Part shown: one piece after another, positions 1-11,345 of the stretch
Numbering within the stretch: the stretch's first letter is position 1
Layout: every line of letters begins with the position of its first letter
NCBI RefSeq assembly: GCF_052857255.1
Contig: NC_135504.1
Span: 138,514,121 to 138,578,120, forward strand
Origin: Amblyomma americanum
Taxonomy: Eukaryota > Arthropoda > Arachnida > Ixodida > Ixodidae
Direction of reading: 5' to 3'
DNA length: 64,000 nt
Position numbers and translations under genes: made by a program
Notes under the pieces: generated by a model
What the model was told of the DNA's origin: nothing
Seen by the model: the letters and a program-made list of their open reading frames with translations, nothing else
The model's database searches: none

Positions 1-627
1 CCGGCTCTTATCTGGAAAACAATATTCTCTTTTTTTCTCTTACTCGTTCTGAGGAGCTTTCCGATCTCCTTTACCGTCGGGTTATTTGCTTGTTCCATAC
101 CAAGCTCTTCTTGGTTCGCACTTAGCAGCGTCGTGAAACCGCTTGACACTGGCAGCAAAAAATCACTATCTAAGATTTCCTCGTTCCGCTGTTCGTCATG
201 CTTACTGCCAGGCTGACTGGTCTCGGGTGCCTCGTTAGCGACTTTTACCTCCGCAGTGGCGTTCTCAGGAGTAAGCTGTGTTGCAAGTTCTCGCGCTTTT
301 GAACGTGGTAAGGCCTGCACAACTCGGTCTCCAAAATGGATTTCCTTCTCTCGTAATAACATATCCAATTTGTTGGAGAACAAATACGGATAGCTTTTAG
401 GCAGTTTTCCTGAAACCGCGGCTTCGGTTGTAATCCTACCGAAAGGGTCTTCAATTACCACTGTCGCTATAGTTGCACACGCTTTGTTCTTCCGCTACCT
501 GTCGGATCCATACACATAGGCCTGTGTAATCGAATGGTGACACATACGACATATGGACGACATCCATCGTTGCGGCTGAGTTTCCCAGCACCTTGCATTG
601 CTTTCCGTTCACTACCAGGTCACGCAT
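1..627 (-). pseudogene. Gypsy-type protease / pol N-terminal region, partial at window edge
   Basis: Reading leftwards on the minus strand, a retroviral-type aspartic protease segment follows the gag zinc knuckle. Around 520-627 it reads LVVNGKQCKVLGNSAATMD, where the usual catalytic Asp-Ser/Thr-Gly triad appears as Asn-Ser-Ala. From about 466 down to base 1 one minus frame has no stop for roughly 150 codons; it contains LFSNKLDMLL and HFGDRVVQAL and runs off the edge. The segment between about 466 and 520 is out of frame with both sides, so at least one frameshift separates the parts. It follows the gag ORFs of the same element. The protease identity rests on position and residual motif; the reverse transcriptase would lie outside the window. 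Confidence 0.55.
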
Positions 628-1786
628 TTAAGCTTGCAACAGCTTCATGTTTTCACCGCAGTTACTGACATACGAGAACGCAACCTTTTCTTTTTGACAG
701 TTCACTGCAATGTGACCGAGCCAATTGCATCTGTAGCAAGTGAGTGGCCTCCTAGCATCAAACGCGACTTTCTCTTTCGGCGCTTTTGCCACTTCTGCAC
801 CCTTCTCATTGTCTTCCTTTCTTTGAGGTTTATCGGAAGAAACTTTTATTTCGGCTTTCTTGACTGTAGAGTTCCCAAAGTGCCTCTCGCGACGGTAATT
901 CACACTTGTCCAGAAACTAAAAGGCCTATCAACTCTAGCGTTGTTAAACTGCCGGCGCGAAGCGTACTCCTCAATGAGTTCGGCAGCTCTTGTAGCAGAC
1001 GTTAGATTGTCCCGGTCCTGCAGCCAATTTCTTTGCTCTTCAGGGAGAAAGCTGTAAAACTGCTCCAACAGAATCCTCGCCACTACTGTGTCCCGGTCAC
1101 TATAGGACTCGGTGATCTTTAACCATTCCACCAAGTTCACTTGCAGCTTGTACAAAAAAATCAGGATGGCTCTTGTCTCTCGACTTCTTAACTCCCCGAA
1201 ATCGCTGCATAAACGCTTCGGCGTTAAGTCTGCTTTCATAGAAGACAAGCCTTGACCTTCTCGTAGTTGTCCGCGTACTCCTTGCTGAGCCGCGCGACAA
1301 CCTCCGACGCCTCCGAGAGCAGGATAGTCACTAGCCTCTGGGACCAAGTGCCTCGACTGCAGGATAGGTTCTCGCATGTTCGTTCAAAATTTGCTAGATA
1401 CAGAGCGATATCCCCTGATACCACATATGGCTGCATATTGCTAGACATCTTGAACTCTTCCTCCTTGTTGAGAAGAGGTACCCCTTGCTGGGGACAATTG
1501 CCCGACCTCTTGCTCAACGCGACTTGAAACTTACGGAGGTCTATTGCCCGCTCCTGTTTTTTTTTGCTTCATGCTCACTTTCACGCTCACGCTTTTTCTG
1601 CTGTCTGAGCTGCTCTTCCTTTTTTTGTTCTATGATGTTGCACGCCCCACTGAGCTCCTCATCATCTGCCCCCAAATCAGTGACTGCCTGAATATTCATT
1701 GGTTTTCGTGCCAAACCCTTTGTATCGATCCCCAATTCCTCACATAACAGGAACAGGTCCGGCTTCTGCAGCTTCTGTGGGTCCAC
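628..1786 (-). pseudogene. Ty3/Gypsy-like Gag with SCAN-like capsid and CCHC knuckle, frameshifted
   Basis: Gag of an LTR retrotransposon, spread over three minus-strand pieces (1786-1541, 1517-1236, and a third ending at 628), so it is broken by at least two frameshifts. The N-terminal piece starts MDPQKLQKPDLFLLCEELGI and is rich in Lys, Glu and Arg. The last piece carries a helix pattern like the SCAN/Gag capsid C-terminal domain (FYSFLPEEQRNWLQDRDN followed by AAELIEEYASRR). A single zinc knuckle, CYRCNWLGHIAVNC (CX2CX4HX4C), sits near the C-terminus. SCAN-like capsids are known from Gmr1-type Gypsy elements; that clade placement is inference. The product would package element RNA, but this copy is not translatable as one protein. 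Confidence 0.7.
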
Positions 1787-2640
1787 GATAGTTCTGGTCT
1801 ATGCTAGATCCAAAACAACTATGCAAAAATACCAAACCTCGAGGATTTAAGCGCAGGTCTCTACCAGATCTAAATTTTAACCTTCTTTTAGAATCTGGTC
1901 CAAATCAGGGGAAAGCCAAGCACTAACCCACACATGTGATCATGTCCTTGACAGCTGCTCTCTTGCTGGCTGACCGTTGTTGCCGCTTGTAGGGTACGAT
2001 CTCACAGCTGGTCACCAGTTGTCGTAGTGCAGGGGCTCACTTGGACCCGTGCGCCTTCGGGTAGCGTGTCCGAGCCTTCGGGCTGAAGAAATATTGAACT
2101 TGAGTTTTGGGAAAACGAAAAACAAATGGGCTTGCTGGCGCTTTGAAGAAACTATTTATATAATTTAAAAAAGAGCAAACAATCACAAATTAAAAGTTCA
2201 TAGCTTCGAGCGGGGGGATGAGCCTTGTCGTCAGGGCCCAGAGCGATCGTTCTCACTCAGGTGGCCTGTTAAATATCCCCAGGCTCCGTCCCTCCAGCAG
2301 TCGGCGGCCAATTCAACACGTGGCACAGACGGAAGAATGGCACAGCACATAGCACGCGGAGGCTCTTGTGGGAATGGCCGAGGAGGATTCGGGGGTCCTC
2401 TGCTACCTCACACATTAGAGCGGCACGTCTCTATCGAAAACAGGTGATTCGTGTTGGAGCCGCGTCACTCATGCGGCGGGCCGTGGGTGGCTCCTGTCAG
2501 TCACAGCTGATCACTGGAAGACATCGTCCCTTCTTCCCTCTGTCGTCTTGTCCATCTTTAATCGCGCCTCCCGGCGGACCAGACGAAGGGAAGGCCATCT
2601 CCCACCCTCCATAAGAGCGCGGGAAAGATTCCGCAGGTAG
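1787..2640 (-). other. Gypsy leader, probable primer-binding site and LTR remnant
   Basis: This is non-coding sequence 5' of the gag start on the minus strand. A primer-binding-site-like TGGTGACCAGCTG lies at 2017-2005 (minus), which would place the end of the 5' LTR near 2018. The LTR's outer edge cannot be fixed because its partner LTR is outside the window; 2640 is only an estimate. A GC-rich stretch (2200-2640) follows an AT-rich one (2100-2190). Confidence 0.35.
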
Positions 2641-3017
2641 GTTTTTAGAGAGCTCTTTATTTTTCGCAGGGTCAAACGACGTGTCTCCAGCAGGGTTGTA
2701 ACAATGCCATTAATGTACTGCATGCATATTAGCCTTTCAAACATACGCTTTGGAATGCAGGTGCTTTCAGAATTTTGTTCGAACTGCGCTCAAAGGCACA
2801 GCTCTAATTCGATGGAATTGATTGGAACTAGAGCAAATGGCATAGCCACATTGTCACGGCAGCCAGTACTACTCAACTGCTGTGATGGCATTACTGTGGT
2901 AGGTGAGCGAACGAGGAGTCCATAGCAGAATTCGAAAAATAAAGTGTGTGAGATAGCAAAAAGCAATGGGAAAATTAGTTTACCGCATTAACATTCTCCG
3001 GTGGTCTTAATTTTGCG
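2641..3017. other. No gene seen
   Basis: I see no recognisable coding or repeat signature, except that the right end probably belongs to the CR1-like fragment beginning at about 3018. Confidence 0.5.
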
Positions 3018-3442
3018 GTGCCATTCAGAAACTTTTTTCACAATTCCATGGTCTCAGCTTCTTATTATGCTGTATTTTTCATCACATGTAATAACAACCA
3101 CCTGACAAGGTGTAGTTCTGAATGCACACCTACCTGGAATGTTTTCGAATTGTGCAAGAGAATGTTCACGACTCCTCGTGTGTTGAAATATTTGTGGTCG
3201 TTCCTCACCATACCCTCATGCAAGCCATTCACGTTCATCTAGGGGGAAATCTTTGCCATTAATAGCAACGCGGCCTACAATACGAGGACAACAGACCGTT
3301 GGAAAGTGCCAAAATGCCGTACGAACTATGGGTTTCAGAGTCTTAGGAATAACCTGCCTCGATTACTAAATGAACATATTAAAGCGGGAACAGATATTTT
3401 AGGACTAAATTTCCGGAACCTGAAGGCGTTGTTTTATTAATT
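3018..3442 (+). pseudogene. CR1-like non-LTR ORF2 C-terminus
   Basis: The frame beginning at 3018 has one TAG at 3240-3242 and then continues in the same frame to a TAA near 3440. The part after the stop reads NSNAAYNTRTTDRWKVPKCR and then YGFQSLRNNLPRLLNEH. This is the RTNYG..S....LP..L pattern typical of the extreme C-terminus of CR1/Jockey-type reverse transcriptase proteins. It is followed by an AT-rich 3' UTR and a short tandem-repeat tail, as expected for a 5'-truncated non-LTR insertion. No RT catalytic motif is present. It could also be Jockey rather than CR1. Confidence 0.6.
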
Positions 3443-3832
3443 TGCATGTCCCTAATACACACCACACATTTCATAAACAAAACACCTTGTACAGATATTT
3501 AGCCACTGTTTCATTATGACTGCATGTCTTTATTTCCCGACCGTTCCATGAGCTTGTCGCCATACCTTTCATAAAAATGCCAAGTTATAATTTTGTTTGT
3601 CTCTGTATATTTCTGTATATTTTTTCTGTACATTTGTTTCTGGATTGTGTTGCTTCGTTGCCGTCAATGCCAGGGGGGACCAAGATTTTTTTTTCAAGCC
3701 GTAAATGCCAGGGGGGACCAAGATTTTTTTTTCAAGCCGTAAAGGAACGGCTTTTCTTCTTGGCCCCTTTCACAATGTGTACGTCATGTTGTGAAGAACA
3801 AATAAAAATGAATGAATGAATGAATGAATGAA
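3443..3832 (+). mobile_element. 3' UTR and (AATG)n tail of the CR1-like fragment
   Basis: This segment joins the ORF2 C-terminus to an AATAAAAATG signal and an (AATG)n run at about 3806-3832. Non-LTR elements of the CR1/L2 group usually end in short tandem repeats instead of poly(A). It includes the duplicated 38-bp unit annotated separately. Confidence 0.55.
3666..3742 (+). repeat. Two tandem copies of a 38-39 bp unit
   Basis: A unit containing TGCCAGGGGGGACCAAGA, a T-run and CAAGCCGTAAA occurs twice back to back, at 3666-3703 and 3704-3742, differing only by T-run length. It lies in the element's 3' UTR. Confidence 0.85.
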
Positions 3833-4339
3833 ATTATCTGCACTGAAAACAAAAAAATCATATATAAAAGCAGTGAAATCCAACGATATTCTTTTAATAC
3901 TGCCACATTAGCAAATGGCACTGATGCCGATTCGCGCGGTTCACAAGATGTACGAAAGGTGGTTTTTGCTTTCAATATGAATTCTTGGAAGTTGAACAAT
4001 ACTACTTCTGCGTAAAAAAAGAGGGGAGAGGTAAAATGTCAGCTCTAGATTTGTTTTTCTAGCAATACTGATATTGCGCCCTAATAGATGGGCCAAACTA
4101 TTTTTAATGTGGGTAAGAAATCAGAATTTTCAAATGTACACCAGGCACAAAAAGGCAATTAACAAAAATTTAAACTGAATCAAAAAACGATAATTATCAG
4201 CCCTGTAGGTCTTTATTTAAAAAAATATATGTAGCAGCCTGGAACACCTCAGTCAGTGTAAAATTAAACTGCATTTCTGGAAAGCACGCGATGAGTGATC
4301 GGTCGTAGCCTGAAAGGATATATTATTTTGTTTTTGTAG
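3833..4339. other. AT-rich stretch, no gene seen
   Basis: This is AT-rich DNA without a convincing reading frame or known repeat. The last 8 bases are the left target-site duplication of the next SINE. Confidence 0.5.
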
Positions 4340-4574
4340 CCGCCGCGGTGGCTGAGTGGTTATGGCGCTAGGCTGCTGGCCCGAAAGGCGCGGGTTCGAT
4401 CCCGACCGCTGCGGTCGAATTTCGATGGAGGCGAAATTCTAGAGGCCCGTGTGCTGTGCGATGTCAGTGCACGTTAAAGAAAAAAGGTGGTCGCAATTTT
4501 CGGAGCCCTTCACTACGGCGTCCCTCATAGCCTGAGTCGCTTTGAGACGTTAAACACCCCTAACCCTATTTTGG
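4340..4574 (+). mobile_element. Ruka-type tRNA-derived SINE, complete, with TSD
   Basis: The tRNA-like head holds an A box (TGGCTGAGTGG) and a B box (GGTTCGATCCC). The tick SINE body follows (GTGCTGTGCGATGTCAGTGCA) and then the tail ACGTTAAACACCCCTAACC. It is flanked by the direct repeat TTTTGTAG at 4332-4339 and 4575-4582, so both ends are intact. Transcription would be by RNA polymerase III from the internal promoter, with mobilisation in trans by a non-LTR element. This is the short-tail subfamily; the copy at 18411 is the same type. Confidence 0.9.
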
Positions 4575-4582
4575 TTTTGTAG

Positions 4583-5767
4583 ACTGCATTGTACGCCATC
4601 TGTAAATGCACAAAATTCTGATCCCTCACTCATGCATTTGTGTTATGGTTCTTGCATTCTGCAGTAATCAATTATAACGTAGACTGCTGCATACAGGTCT
4701 CAGTGGTGACTCTTTCAGTAAGAGACTTTCATACCTGTAAAAGCAATAGGTAGATGCTAAGGAACACAAACTAAAATTACTGAGCATCGGAGAAACATAA
4801 TCACTTGGAATAATCGGCGGATACGGCCTCATAACACACGGCGGATACGGCAAGTCTGGAATTGGGCGATCTTGAAATTTTACATATTCATCAAAATTAT
4901 TGTCCGGGCACCTGCACAGAAAATTGGAGTCTCATGAAAATTACACTGTAGCAGAAGGTTTTCAGAGACATACAAGTACGTTGGCAAAGCCTTAAAAAAA
5001 CGTGAAAATTTCCATGTAACAGCAAGAAAGCAGTCGCAGGTGACTGAAAATGCCACACAGCTCGCACGCATAACACTGCAAATCTCTCTAGCATAGACTA
5101 CTTCAGTTGCCTCGTACCATGTGAATGGCAGACTCCGCGTAGCACATGCAACGCCAGATACCGAACGGCGCAAACGGCCGACGGCTACTGGCATGGCAAG
5201 ACCGTGTCGTCGCACGCAGAGGGTGAGGAAGGGCAGAGCGGGGCGCCAACGGCAAGCGGTGCCGGTGAACGAGTCAGCAGCACGGAGCTATGGTGGGGAC
5301 GATAAAGGAGAACAGCGGCGCCGGCAGCGGCGGCGCGACGCCTCCATTACGGAATACAATTGTCGCACAAGCATTTTAAGTCCTGCAGCGACGAACGAGT
5401 AACGAAAGCAAAAGCTGCGCACTTTTTTTCCTGCCACTGTGAAATAGAGACCATAATGCGTATCTACATCACAACTCACCTGGAACGTGTCGGTCCCAAA
5501 GTGCATTTCAGCACATGGCAGAGTGCAAGCACTGGCGGCGGCTCTCAAGCTCCGCAGTTTTTGGCTCCTTCGCCTTCAACTTCCTTCGGGCCCAGTGTTG
5601 GGAACAGGCACGTCGTCGATGTCATTTTCTGGCATTGTCTTTTGAGACAGGGCAGTATCCGCGCTGGCAGCACGAGGGAACACACACAATCTGTCGCACC
5701 GGCTACACGTGCAGCTTTCTGTGCGCGAGAACTTCGCACAACCGGATATGGATACGGATTAGTCTGT
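4583..5767. other. No gene recognised
   Basis: Several 90-138 codon ORFs occur on both strands, including one at 5360-5776, but they overlap, show no domain and resemble chance frames in GC-rich DNA. CGGATACGG occurs twice near 4820-4850. Confidence 0.4.
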
Positions 5768-5862
5768 TTTCTTTAAAACAGACACAAACAGGGGACGACA
5801 CAAACACTGATGCGCAAACTATCAACTGAGGTTTATTGCGGTCGGCACACATATATAAGCTT
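5768..5862 (-). mobile_element. Possible Penelope-like element 3' terminus
   Basis: On the minus strand this reads CAATAAACCTCAGTTGATAG followed by TTTGCGCATCAGTGTTTGTG. It resembles in layout the 3' end of the PLE near 46820-46850 (CAATAAACGCCAGTTGAAAG, then the GCGCTGTCCCGTC block). The similarity is by eye and short. Confidence 0.35.
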
Positions 5863-5940
5863 AACATGTCGAAACATAAAAAACACGCATTTGAACCAGC
5901 AACTTTGCTATCGTATCGTCAAGCATCAGAGACTTTTTTT

Positions 5941-6243
5941 AATTGGTTTTTGGGGAAAGGAAATGGCGCAGTATCTTTCTCGTATATCGTTGGACACCCG
6001 AACCACGTCTTAAGGGAATGAATAAAGGGGGGAGTGAAAGAAGAAAGCAAAAAAGAGGTGCCCTAGTGGAGGGCTCCGAAATAATTTCGACCACATGGGG
6101 ATCTTTAACGTGCACTGACATCGCACAGCACACGGGCGCCTTAGCGTTTTGCCTCCATAAAAACGCAGCTGCCGCGGTCGGGTTCGAACCTGGGAGCTCC
6201 GGATCAGTAGCCGAGCGCTCTAACCACTGAGCCACCGCGGCGG
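5941..6243 (-). mobile_element. Ruka-type SINE, long-tail subfamily, near full length
   Basis: On the minus strand it runs from a CCGCCGCGGTGGCTCAGTGG head (A box) through a GGTTCGAACCC-like B box. The shared body follows (GTGCTGTGCGATGTCAGTGCA, AAAGATCCCC), then the long tail with CACTCCCTCC and GGCGCGG-like blocks. It ends in CCATTTCCTTTCC and CCAAAAACCAATT. This is the ~300-bp form repeated at 12.5, 53.7, 54.0 and 54.3 kb. Confidence 0.88.
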
Positions 6244-6292
6244 GTCTAGCACCAGTCTAGCACCAGTCTAGAACCGGCGGGTCTAGCATCAA
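6243..6292 (+). repeat. Short tandem TCTAGCACCAG repeats
   Basis: TCTAGCACCAG occurs twice in tandem and is followed by diverged units (TCTAGAACCGG, TCTAGCATCA), abutting the SINE head. Confidence 0.7.
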
Positions 6293-7025
6293 AAGGGCCC
6301 ACTGACGAACCAGGCGCAATGCCACTGTGAATGGGAAGCGAAACAAAATCGCAAAAGCAAGAAAGGAAGAGTATACATTCATTTGCGTGGTCAGAGTCAT
6401 GCTGAATGCCTCTCTCTATGAGCCGTGCTACACGGCACACTCATTTTTTCTTTCATTTCTCATTTTCTTTCCAGGGGACACGCTTTCCCCCTCGCGTTGC
6501 ATTGGGAGGCGTGCCACCAGGGCGATGTATAGCAGGAACTTTGGAAATAAATAATCGCTACTTGGGGACATCTTAGGTAGGGGCTGTTACAGCAGTGCGG
6601 ATATCTGTGTCGCATAACACGGTGTTGTTTGGTTAGTTCGTGAGACGGGGAAATGGTGCAAAGATTGGCAGGCGATCACCACTATGTGATGAAACAAACG
6701 TGCGACAGGACCAATTATCAACCACCTCGCCTCCGCTTGCGCTTCGTATTTTCTACGCCTTGCTTTCAGTTCTGCTGCTCGCACAGCTGTATTTTCGAAT
6801 CTTGTCTGCGTCGCTTACTCTTCGGCCGCTCGCACCGCTGAGTCCTGACAGGACCGAGGTAGCCAAAGCAGGTCCCTGTATGTATGATCGCGTCCATGCC
6901 GCCAAACAGCGCCAGGTTTGTGATTGCCCGCATAGGTTTGTTGACGCATCGAGCACATAGGCGGACAACATGCTGACTTTGTCAATGACTCATTGCACGT
7001 GATGGAACGCATACCTAAATGTGTT
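6293..7025. other. No gene recognised
   Basis: A short frame at 6640-6960 (+) has one hydrophobic stretch (ALRIFYALLSVLLLAQLYF) but no homology I recognise. The minus frames downstream of the candidate exon (6753-6971) would be intron if that exon is real. Confidence 0.35.
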
Positions 7026-7335
7026 TTAGTCACTGGTGCTTAGGCTACGGTCCTGCGCTATGGCCAGCTTGAACACAGAGTCTACGGTCAATCCATCCAG
7101 TGTAGTGGTGGCTTTATCGGGTGTGGCACACGGATCGTTGCGCTGACATTCGACCCACCACTGGTTGTCCACAGCTATTAGTGCCTGTTGTAGGCACTCA
7201 GTGACCAACCGAAGGACAAACGTCGTCCCCCACAGGGCGGCACCATTGAGGAACGCATTGTTGAAGGCAACTGTAATGTAATCTACAAAGTCACGAGTCG
7301 GGAGCATGACCTCTATGCCCTCGTCTCCGCTATCG
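7026..7335 (-). CDS. Possible host protein-coding exon, function unknown
   Basis: The minus frame reads from about 7335 (upstream of its ATG at 7307) to a stop at 7026. Its amino-acid composition is protein-like, with few low-complexity runs: DFVDYITVAFNNAFLNGAAL, then LRLVTECLQQALIAVDNQWW and a Cys pair in CQRNDPC. A GTGACT donor-like site lies just before the stop (plus strand about 7027-7032), and pyrimidine-containing AG sites lie upstream, so it could be an internal exon. I do not recognise the family. It may instead be a decayed element. No neighbouring exons could be joined with confidence. Confidence 0.3.
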
Positions 7336-9214
7336 GGCGAAATCCAACTTGGGCAGCCGAATTAAAACCGAAGGCCGTAAACCAGACCCAGCACGGCGAA
7401 GAGTATACACTTGTCCTATTCTTGCGTTTGTTCAGAGGCAGTTAAGGGAAGCGGGAGAGGTCACTGACAGTGACAGTGGTGCATGTCGTGAGCACTGGAT
7501 CAAACGCTACGGGAACCGATTACTGGTCGTGCCCCGAGGTTAATCGACTAATGCAATTCTCGTTTTACACCCTTGCACCTCAACGATCTCCAGGGGTACA
7601 ACTAAGAAAAACTACCCATTTAACATCCTTGATCTCAAGGCGAGGTGCAAAAAGGGTGTTACTGTATGACACACACCCTTTTCACGAAAATCGTGGGTGC
7701 TGTAAGGGTGAAAGATGGCATTCTGCCCTTAAGGGTGCAAAGTGGTTAACAGTGTTGGGTCACGGCGCCGGCACAAATTAACGCAGTTCCTGGCGTATAA
7801 CCTCAGATACACAGTGTAAAAAATATGAATTATTTTTGCTTCTACGAGCGGAAGTGTAGCAGTGGCATAAATACCATTTTCTATTATTTTGCCGCGAAGC
7901 TTGACTGTTAGTTCGTTTATGCTGAAAGTCGCTTGCACGCGGCTCTATCACTTTGCGGCTGAATAGAGGTGCTACCAGGTTTATTTGGAATCATCCCATC
8001 CAGGCGCTATGTATTCAACATTGTTCCAGATTGTTGTGGTCTTTTTTCGTGCTTAACTGGTATCTTATGAAAGTTAGTGTCTGTGCCGAAGATGGAGGAG
8101 GACTGATAAAAGATAATTTCATGCAAAAGTTAAACCTAGAAGCAAAGCGTCCAAATTTTTTTTTTTTATCAAAACGCTGCAACGGCATATGGCGGAGCAG
8201 TTTTGATCTCAGGACGTGATTCAGTTATTCGCCTTAGTGTTTTGCCACAGTTGTGAGTCCGTGTTCTCTCAGAGAGCAATAATATGTATAAATTTGTTTT
8301 ATCTGCGGTCATCGTTATCAGACATTAAGTTTTTTTTATTTCAAGAGAGTGGAAATTCTGGAAGTTCATAACTTTTATCCCTCTTTTCAATGCCTAGGCA
8401 TTAGAGGGCATGTGCGCTCAGAGCAGGTAGAATCATTTTCAGACATGAACTGCTAGGCGAGTTGGTCAGACATGGTTCTTGAAGCCAGTGCAACAGTTCG
8501 AAGCCAAGAAAGGAAGGGGCAAAACAGGCACTGTGTTTTGTCCCCTCATTGTTTGGCTGCGAGCTGTTGCGCTGGTTTGCAACAACCATTTTCAGGCGTG
8601 ACCGTTTATGTTAACGCGCACCAGAATCAGAGCTAATGTTTTTAGGCACGCACGTTCTGCATCACAACCCTATACAAAGATTTTCTTAGTGGAAAGAAAA
8701 GGTCGCATTTCAAGCCTAACAGTCGAATTCTGTTTGTGGGCGCCTGTTTGGATTAAGATATTGAGTATAAGCTCTTCCTGCTTGTATTTCCACAACCCTC
8801 TTTCACTCTGCCATATTGGTGGTCACATTAATTGTCCTCTTTAAATTACTTTGCGTGAATAAAGCATACTTGCCATTCACTGCATGGTCTGTGTTTCTTG
8901 ATCTCGTGTCCGTGTCAGCAGGCCTCTTTTGTTTTACTTCAAAGTACATTTATTACACGTATACCAGATTCCGTCCCACTAACAGATAAGCATAGGTATC
9001 AATGTTGGCCAACAGAACGGTTTGTGACGAAATACCAGCTCCACAAGAGTGACTTACGCGCTGGGCAAGCTGGTTTTCACTAACAGCTACGGCGGCAGTA
9101 CAAGCGTAGTATTTTTCCTCGCCCTCTTTCCGCGTGTGATCAAGGGAGCTGCAACATTGAATTGGTTTAACGGGCTTCAACGTCCCGAACCGTCTAAGTC
9201 TGTGAGGGAAGCCG
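7336..9214. other. No gene recognised
   Basis: There is no convincing coding frame. 7550-7760 is rich in AAGGGTG/CACCCTT words. A T-run lies at 8158-8168 and an AATAAAGCATACTTG signal near 8856, which may be the 3' end of a decayed element. Confidence 0.4.
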
Positions 9215-9395
9215 TAATGGAGGTCTTCGGATAATTTCGACCACATGGCGTTCTTCAACGTTCAACGACATCGCACAGTACACGAAACCCTAGCATTTTG
9301 CCTCCATTGAAATTCGACCGCCGCATCAGCGATCGAGCCCGCGTCCTCCGGGTCAGCAGCCGAGCGTCATAACCACTGAACAAAGGCGGCGGCCG
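9215..9395 (-). mobile_element. Diverged Ruka-type SINE fragment
   Basis: On the minus strand a degenerate head (TTCAGTGGTTATGACGCTCGG) and body (CGATGTCGTTGAACGTTGAA) can still be aligned to the copies at 4340 and 18411. It carries many substitutions, so it is an old copy. Confidence 0.7.
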
Positions 9396-10208
9396 GACCA
9401 AGGTCCCTCAGTTCTCGTGGGTCAAGATTCAATGAAGCGGGAAATGTCGCCCAAATTGCCTGTTTGATCTAGTTAGATGTCTGCTCCCGAGAATGCGAAC
9501 GACGCGTTGGCCACACTTGGTGACTTCGATGCAAAGCTGGAACTGTGAGGAAAAAAATAGCTTTGATAATTTTTTTTATTCCTGCTGCTTGCTATCTTGT
9601 CCTCAATTTAGGTTCCATTCATTGCTTGACTTCTTCTTCAAGTTCTTGAATTGGGTAATACCCTAGAGAGTAATAGAGCAATCGCTGGTTGTCCCCTTTT
9701 TATCGCTGTGATGGGAGAACGGTTGCGTTTACGCTGGGGTAAGCAGGGCGTATTTATTAAGCCTCGTGACAGCTGCGAGGACGTAAACAAAAACTGATTT
9801 CTCTGGGCTACCGTGCTTTGGTCTTTTCTTGTTCGCCTTTCCACGTGTTTTAAAATTTAAAGGGGATGAATACGGATTAGGCAGCTGATGAAAGCGCCAA
9901 TTTTAGCTAATATGCGCCTCTTCGACAGATCCTGTGCCTATAACTCCGCCTTCAAAACGACATCGATCCTTGACTGTCCACGGAACTTCGTGCTGCTTTG
10001 CGAAGAGAACTCTTTGTCCGCTCTTTGTAAATTGCTATGCCTCATTTATGCCCACGCCAAAAAGCTCCCCTTTTTCTACCTCGCGTTCATTGGTCCTTGC
10101 TTCTGTGTGTTTGTTAGTAAAGTTAATTTAACTATTAATAACGTATTGCTCTGTTACCATTGGCTGTAAGAAGAGCGATCCATGACGCTCGTGAAAAATT
10201 TTTAAGCA
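9396..10208. other. No gene recognised
   Basis: Only unsupported short frames are seen (for example 9888-10169 +). Confidence 0.4.
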
Positions 10209-10290
10209 AGGTAAGTAGATGAATGAATTTTATTTGTCCTTGTTAAGCCGCAGCAGGCGTGAGCGCCATGGGCCGAGTAAATTAAAGGCA
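10209..10290 (-). mobile_element. 3' end of a non-LTR element
   Basis: On the minus strand, TTACTCGGCCCATGGCGCTC leads into GGACAAATAAAATTCATTCA, a polyadenylation-like signal followed by a short (ATTC)-type tail. The layout matches the CR1-like 3' end near 3800. Only the 3' terminus is recognisable. Confidence 0.45.
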
Positions 10291-11345
10291 CTTCTTTTTC
10301 TGCTATTGTACAGCGAAAGATAGCTTTAATTTTGCCTTGTAGCTGTGAAATATACCGCAAATATACAGTGACAGTCGTGAAATCTTAACTAATAAGTAAA
10401 TTAGGTTATTGAGCCTAATGAATAAAGTTGTTTAGGATTTAATTACTTGAAATGAATTCAATTGCAGCTTTCCACCGGTAAAGTGGCGAAGAGCGAAATA
10501 CGTTTCTACAAGTTTGGAGGACAGCATGGAGGGGGAAGTGCGACAGGGTAGAGAGAGAGAGAGAGAAGGTGGTATAGCCTAGTGGCTTGGGAGGTTATGG
10601 CGAGAGCGGAGGAATGTGCAACTTGAGGTTGAGTGCATGCACGGCAGAATGTAGTGCTAAGTGGCTAAACCGAAGCTATTTCGCTTACACATGCAATATA
10701 AGCCAGTAAGCCAAGCTGTACAAGTGTTTTTAAACTTTTAGTCACATTGTCTCCCGCTTCTCACTGTAAGCTATTTTGTTCCTGTGTTCTAAGCTATTTT
10801 TTTCTGGTTAGTCGGATGATTTGTGCAATCTTTTCCTTCTGCTTTTACACCACCAGCACTTTAGCTGTCACTTGCTCATCTTTAATGCCAATCTCTTGAG
10901 TGTGCTTTTATTATCCATACATCAAAGATCTAAAGGAAGGCTGATGTCCTCCTTGATATCCTGTATGTCTTTACAGTCTCTCATTCTTTGCTTTCTAGAC
11001 TGCTGCCGACTATAGTGCGCCAATAGTGAACTCTCAGTGGAGGTCAAAGTTTAGTAAGAACTCACATTTTCCACTTATTACTTATGCGTGGTTTCGAAGA
11101 CACTCAACAAGCCTGCATATACCAAGATGTTACTCGCCTTTCAGAAGATCATCCTTAGCTCATGAGACTAGAAGCCGAGCGTCGAATAAAGGGCGCATTG
11201 AGTGAAGCCGATCAAGAAGTAAGGTACTACGGGCTCACAACAAAACACAGGAACTTGGAGACTGCTCATTATACATGAGTGCGATTCGGCCACAAAAACT
11301 GCCGATAAGCTTCACCGCGTGTGAGCCCCCAGTAATCGACACTGG
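10291..11345. other. No gene recognised
   Basis: AT-rich DNA with a short (GA)n run at about 10553-10567 and no supported coding frame. Confidence 0.45.

Noticed and set aside
4340..4420. tRNA gene in the SINE heads
   Set aside because: A and B boxes are present but no cloverleaf with a plausible anticodon arm and acceptor stem; these are SINE heads.
5121..5829. Group of plus-strand ORFs up to 138 codons
   Set aside because: No domain, no conserved block and overlapping frames; treated as chance.
7550..7760. AAGGGTG/CACCCTT-rich stretch as a possible MITE
   Set aside because: The words recur in both orientations but I could not find two aligned inverted ends.
8850..8940. PLE 3' terminus near an AATAAAGC signal
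   Set aside because: Only a weak resemblance in layout to the PLE end; too short to call.
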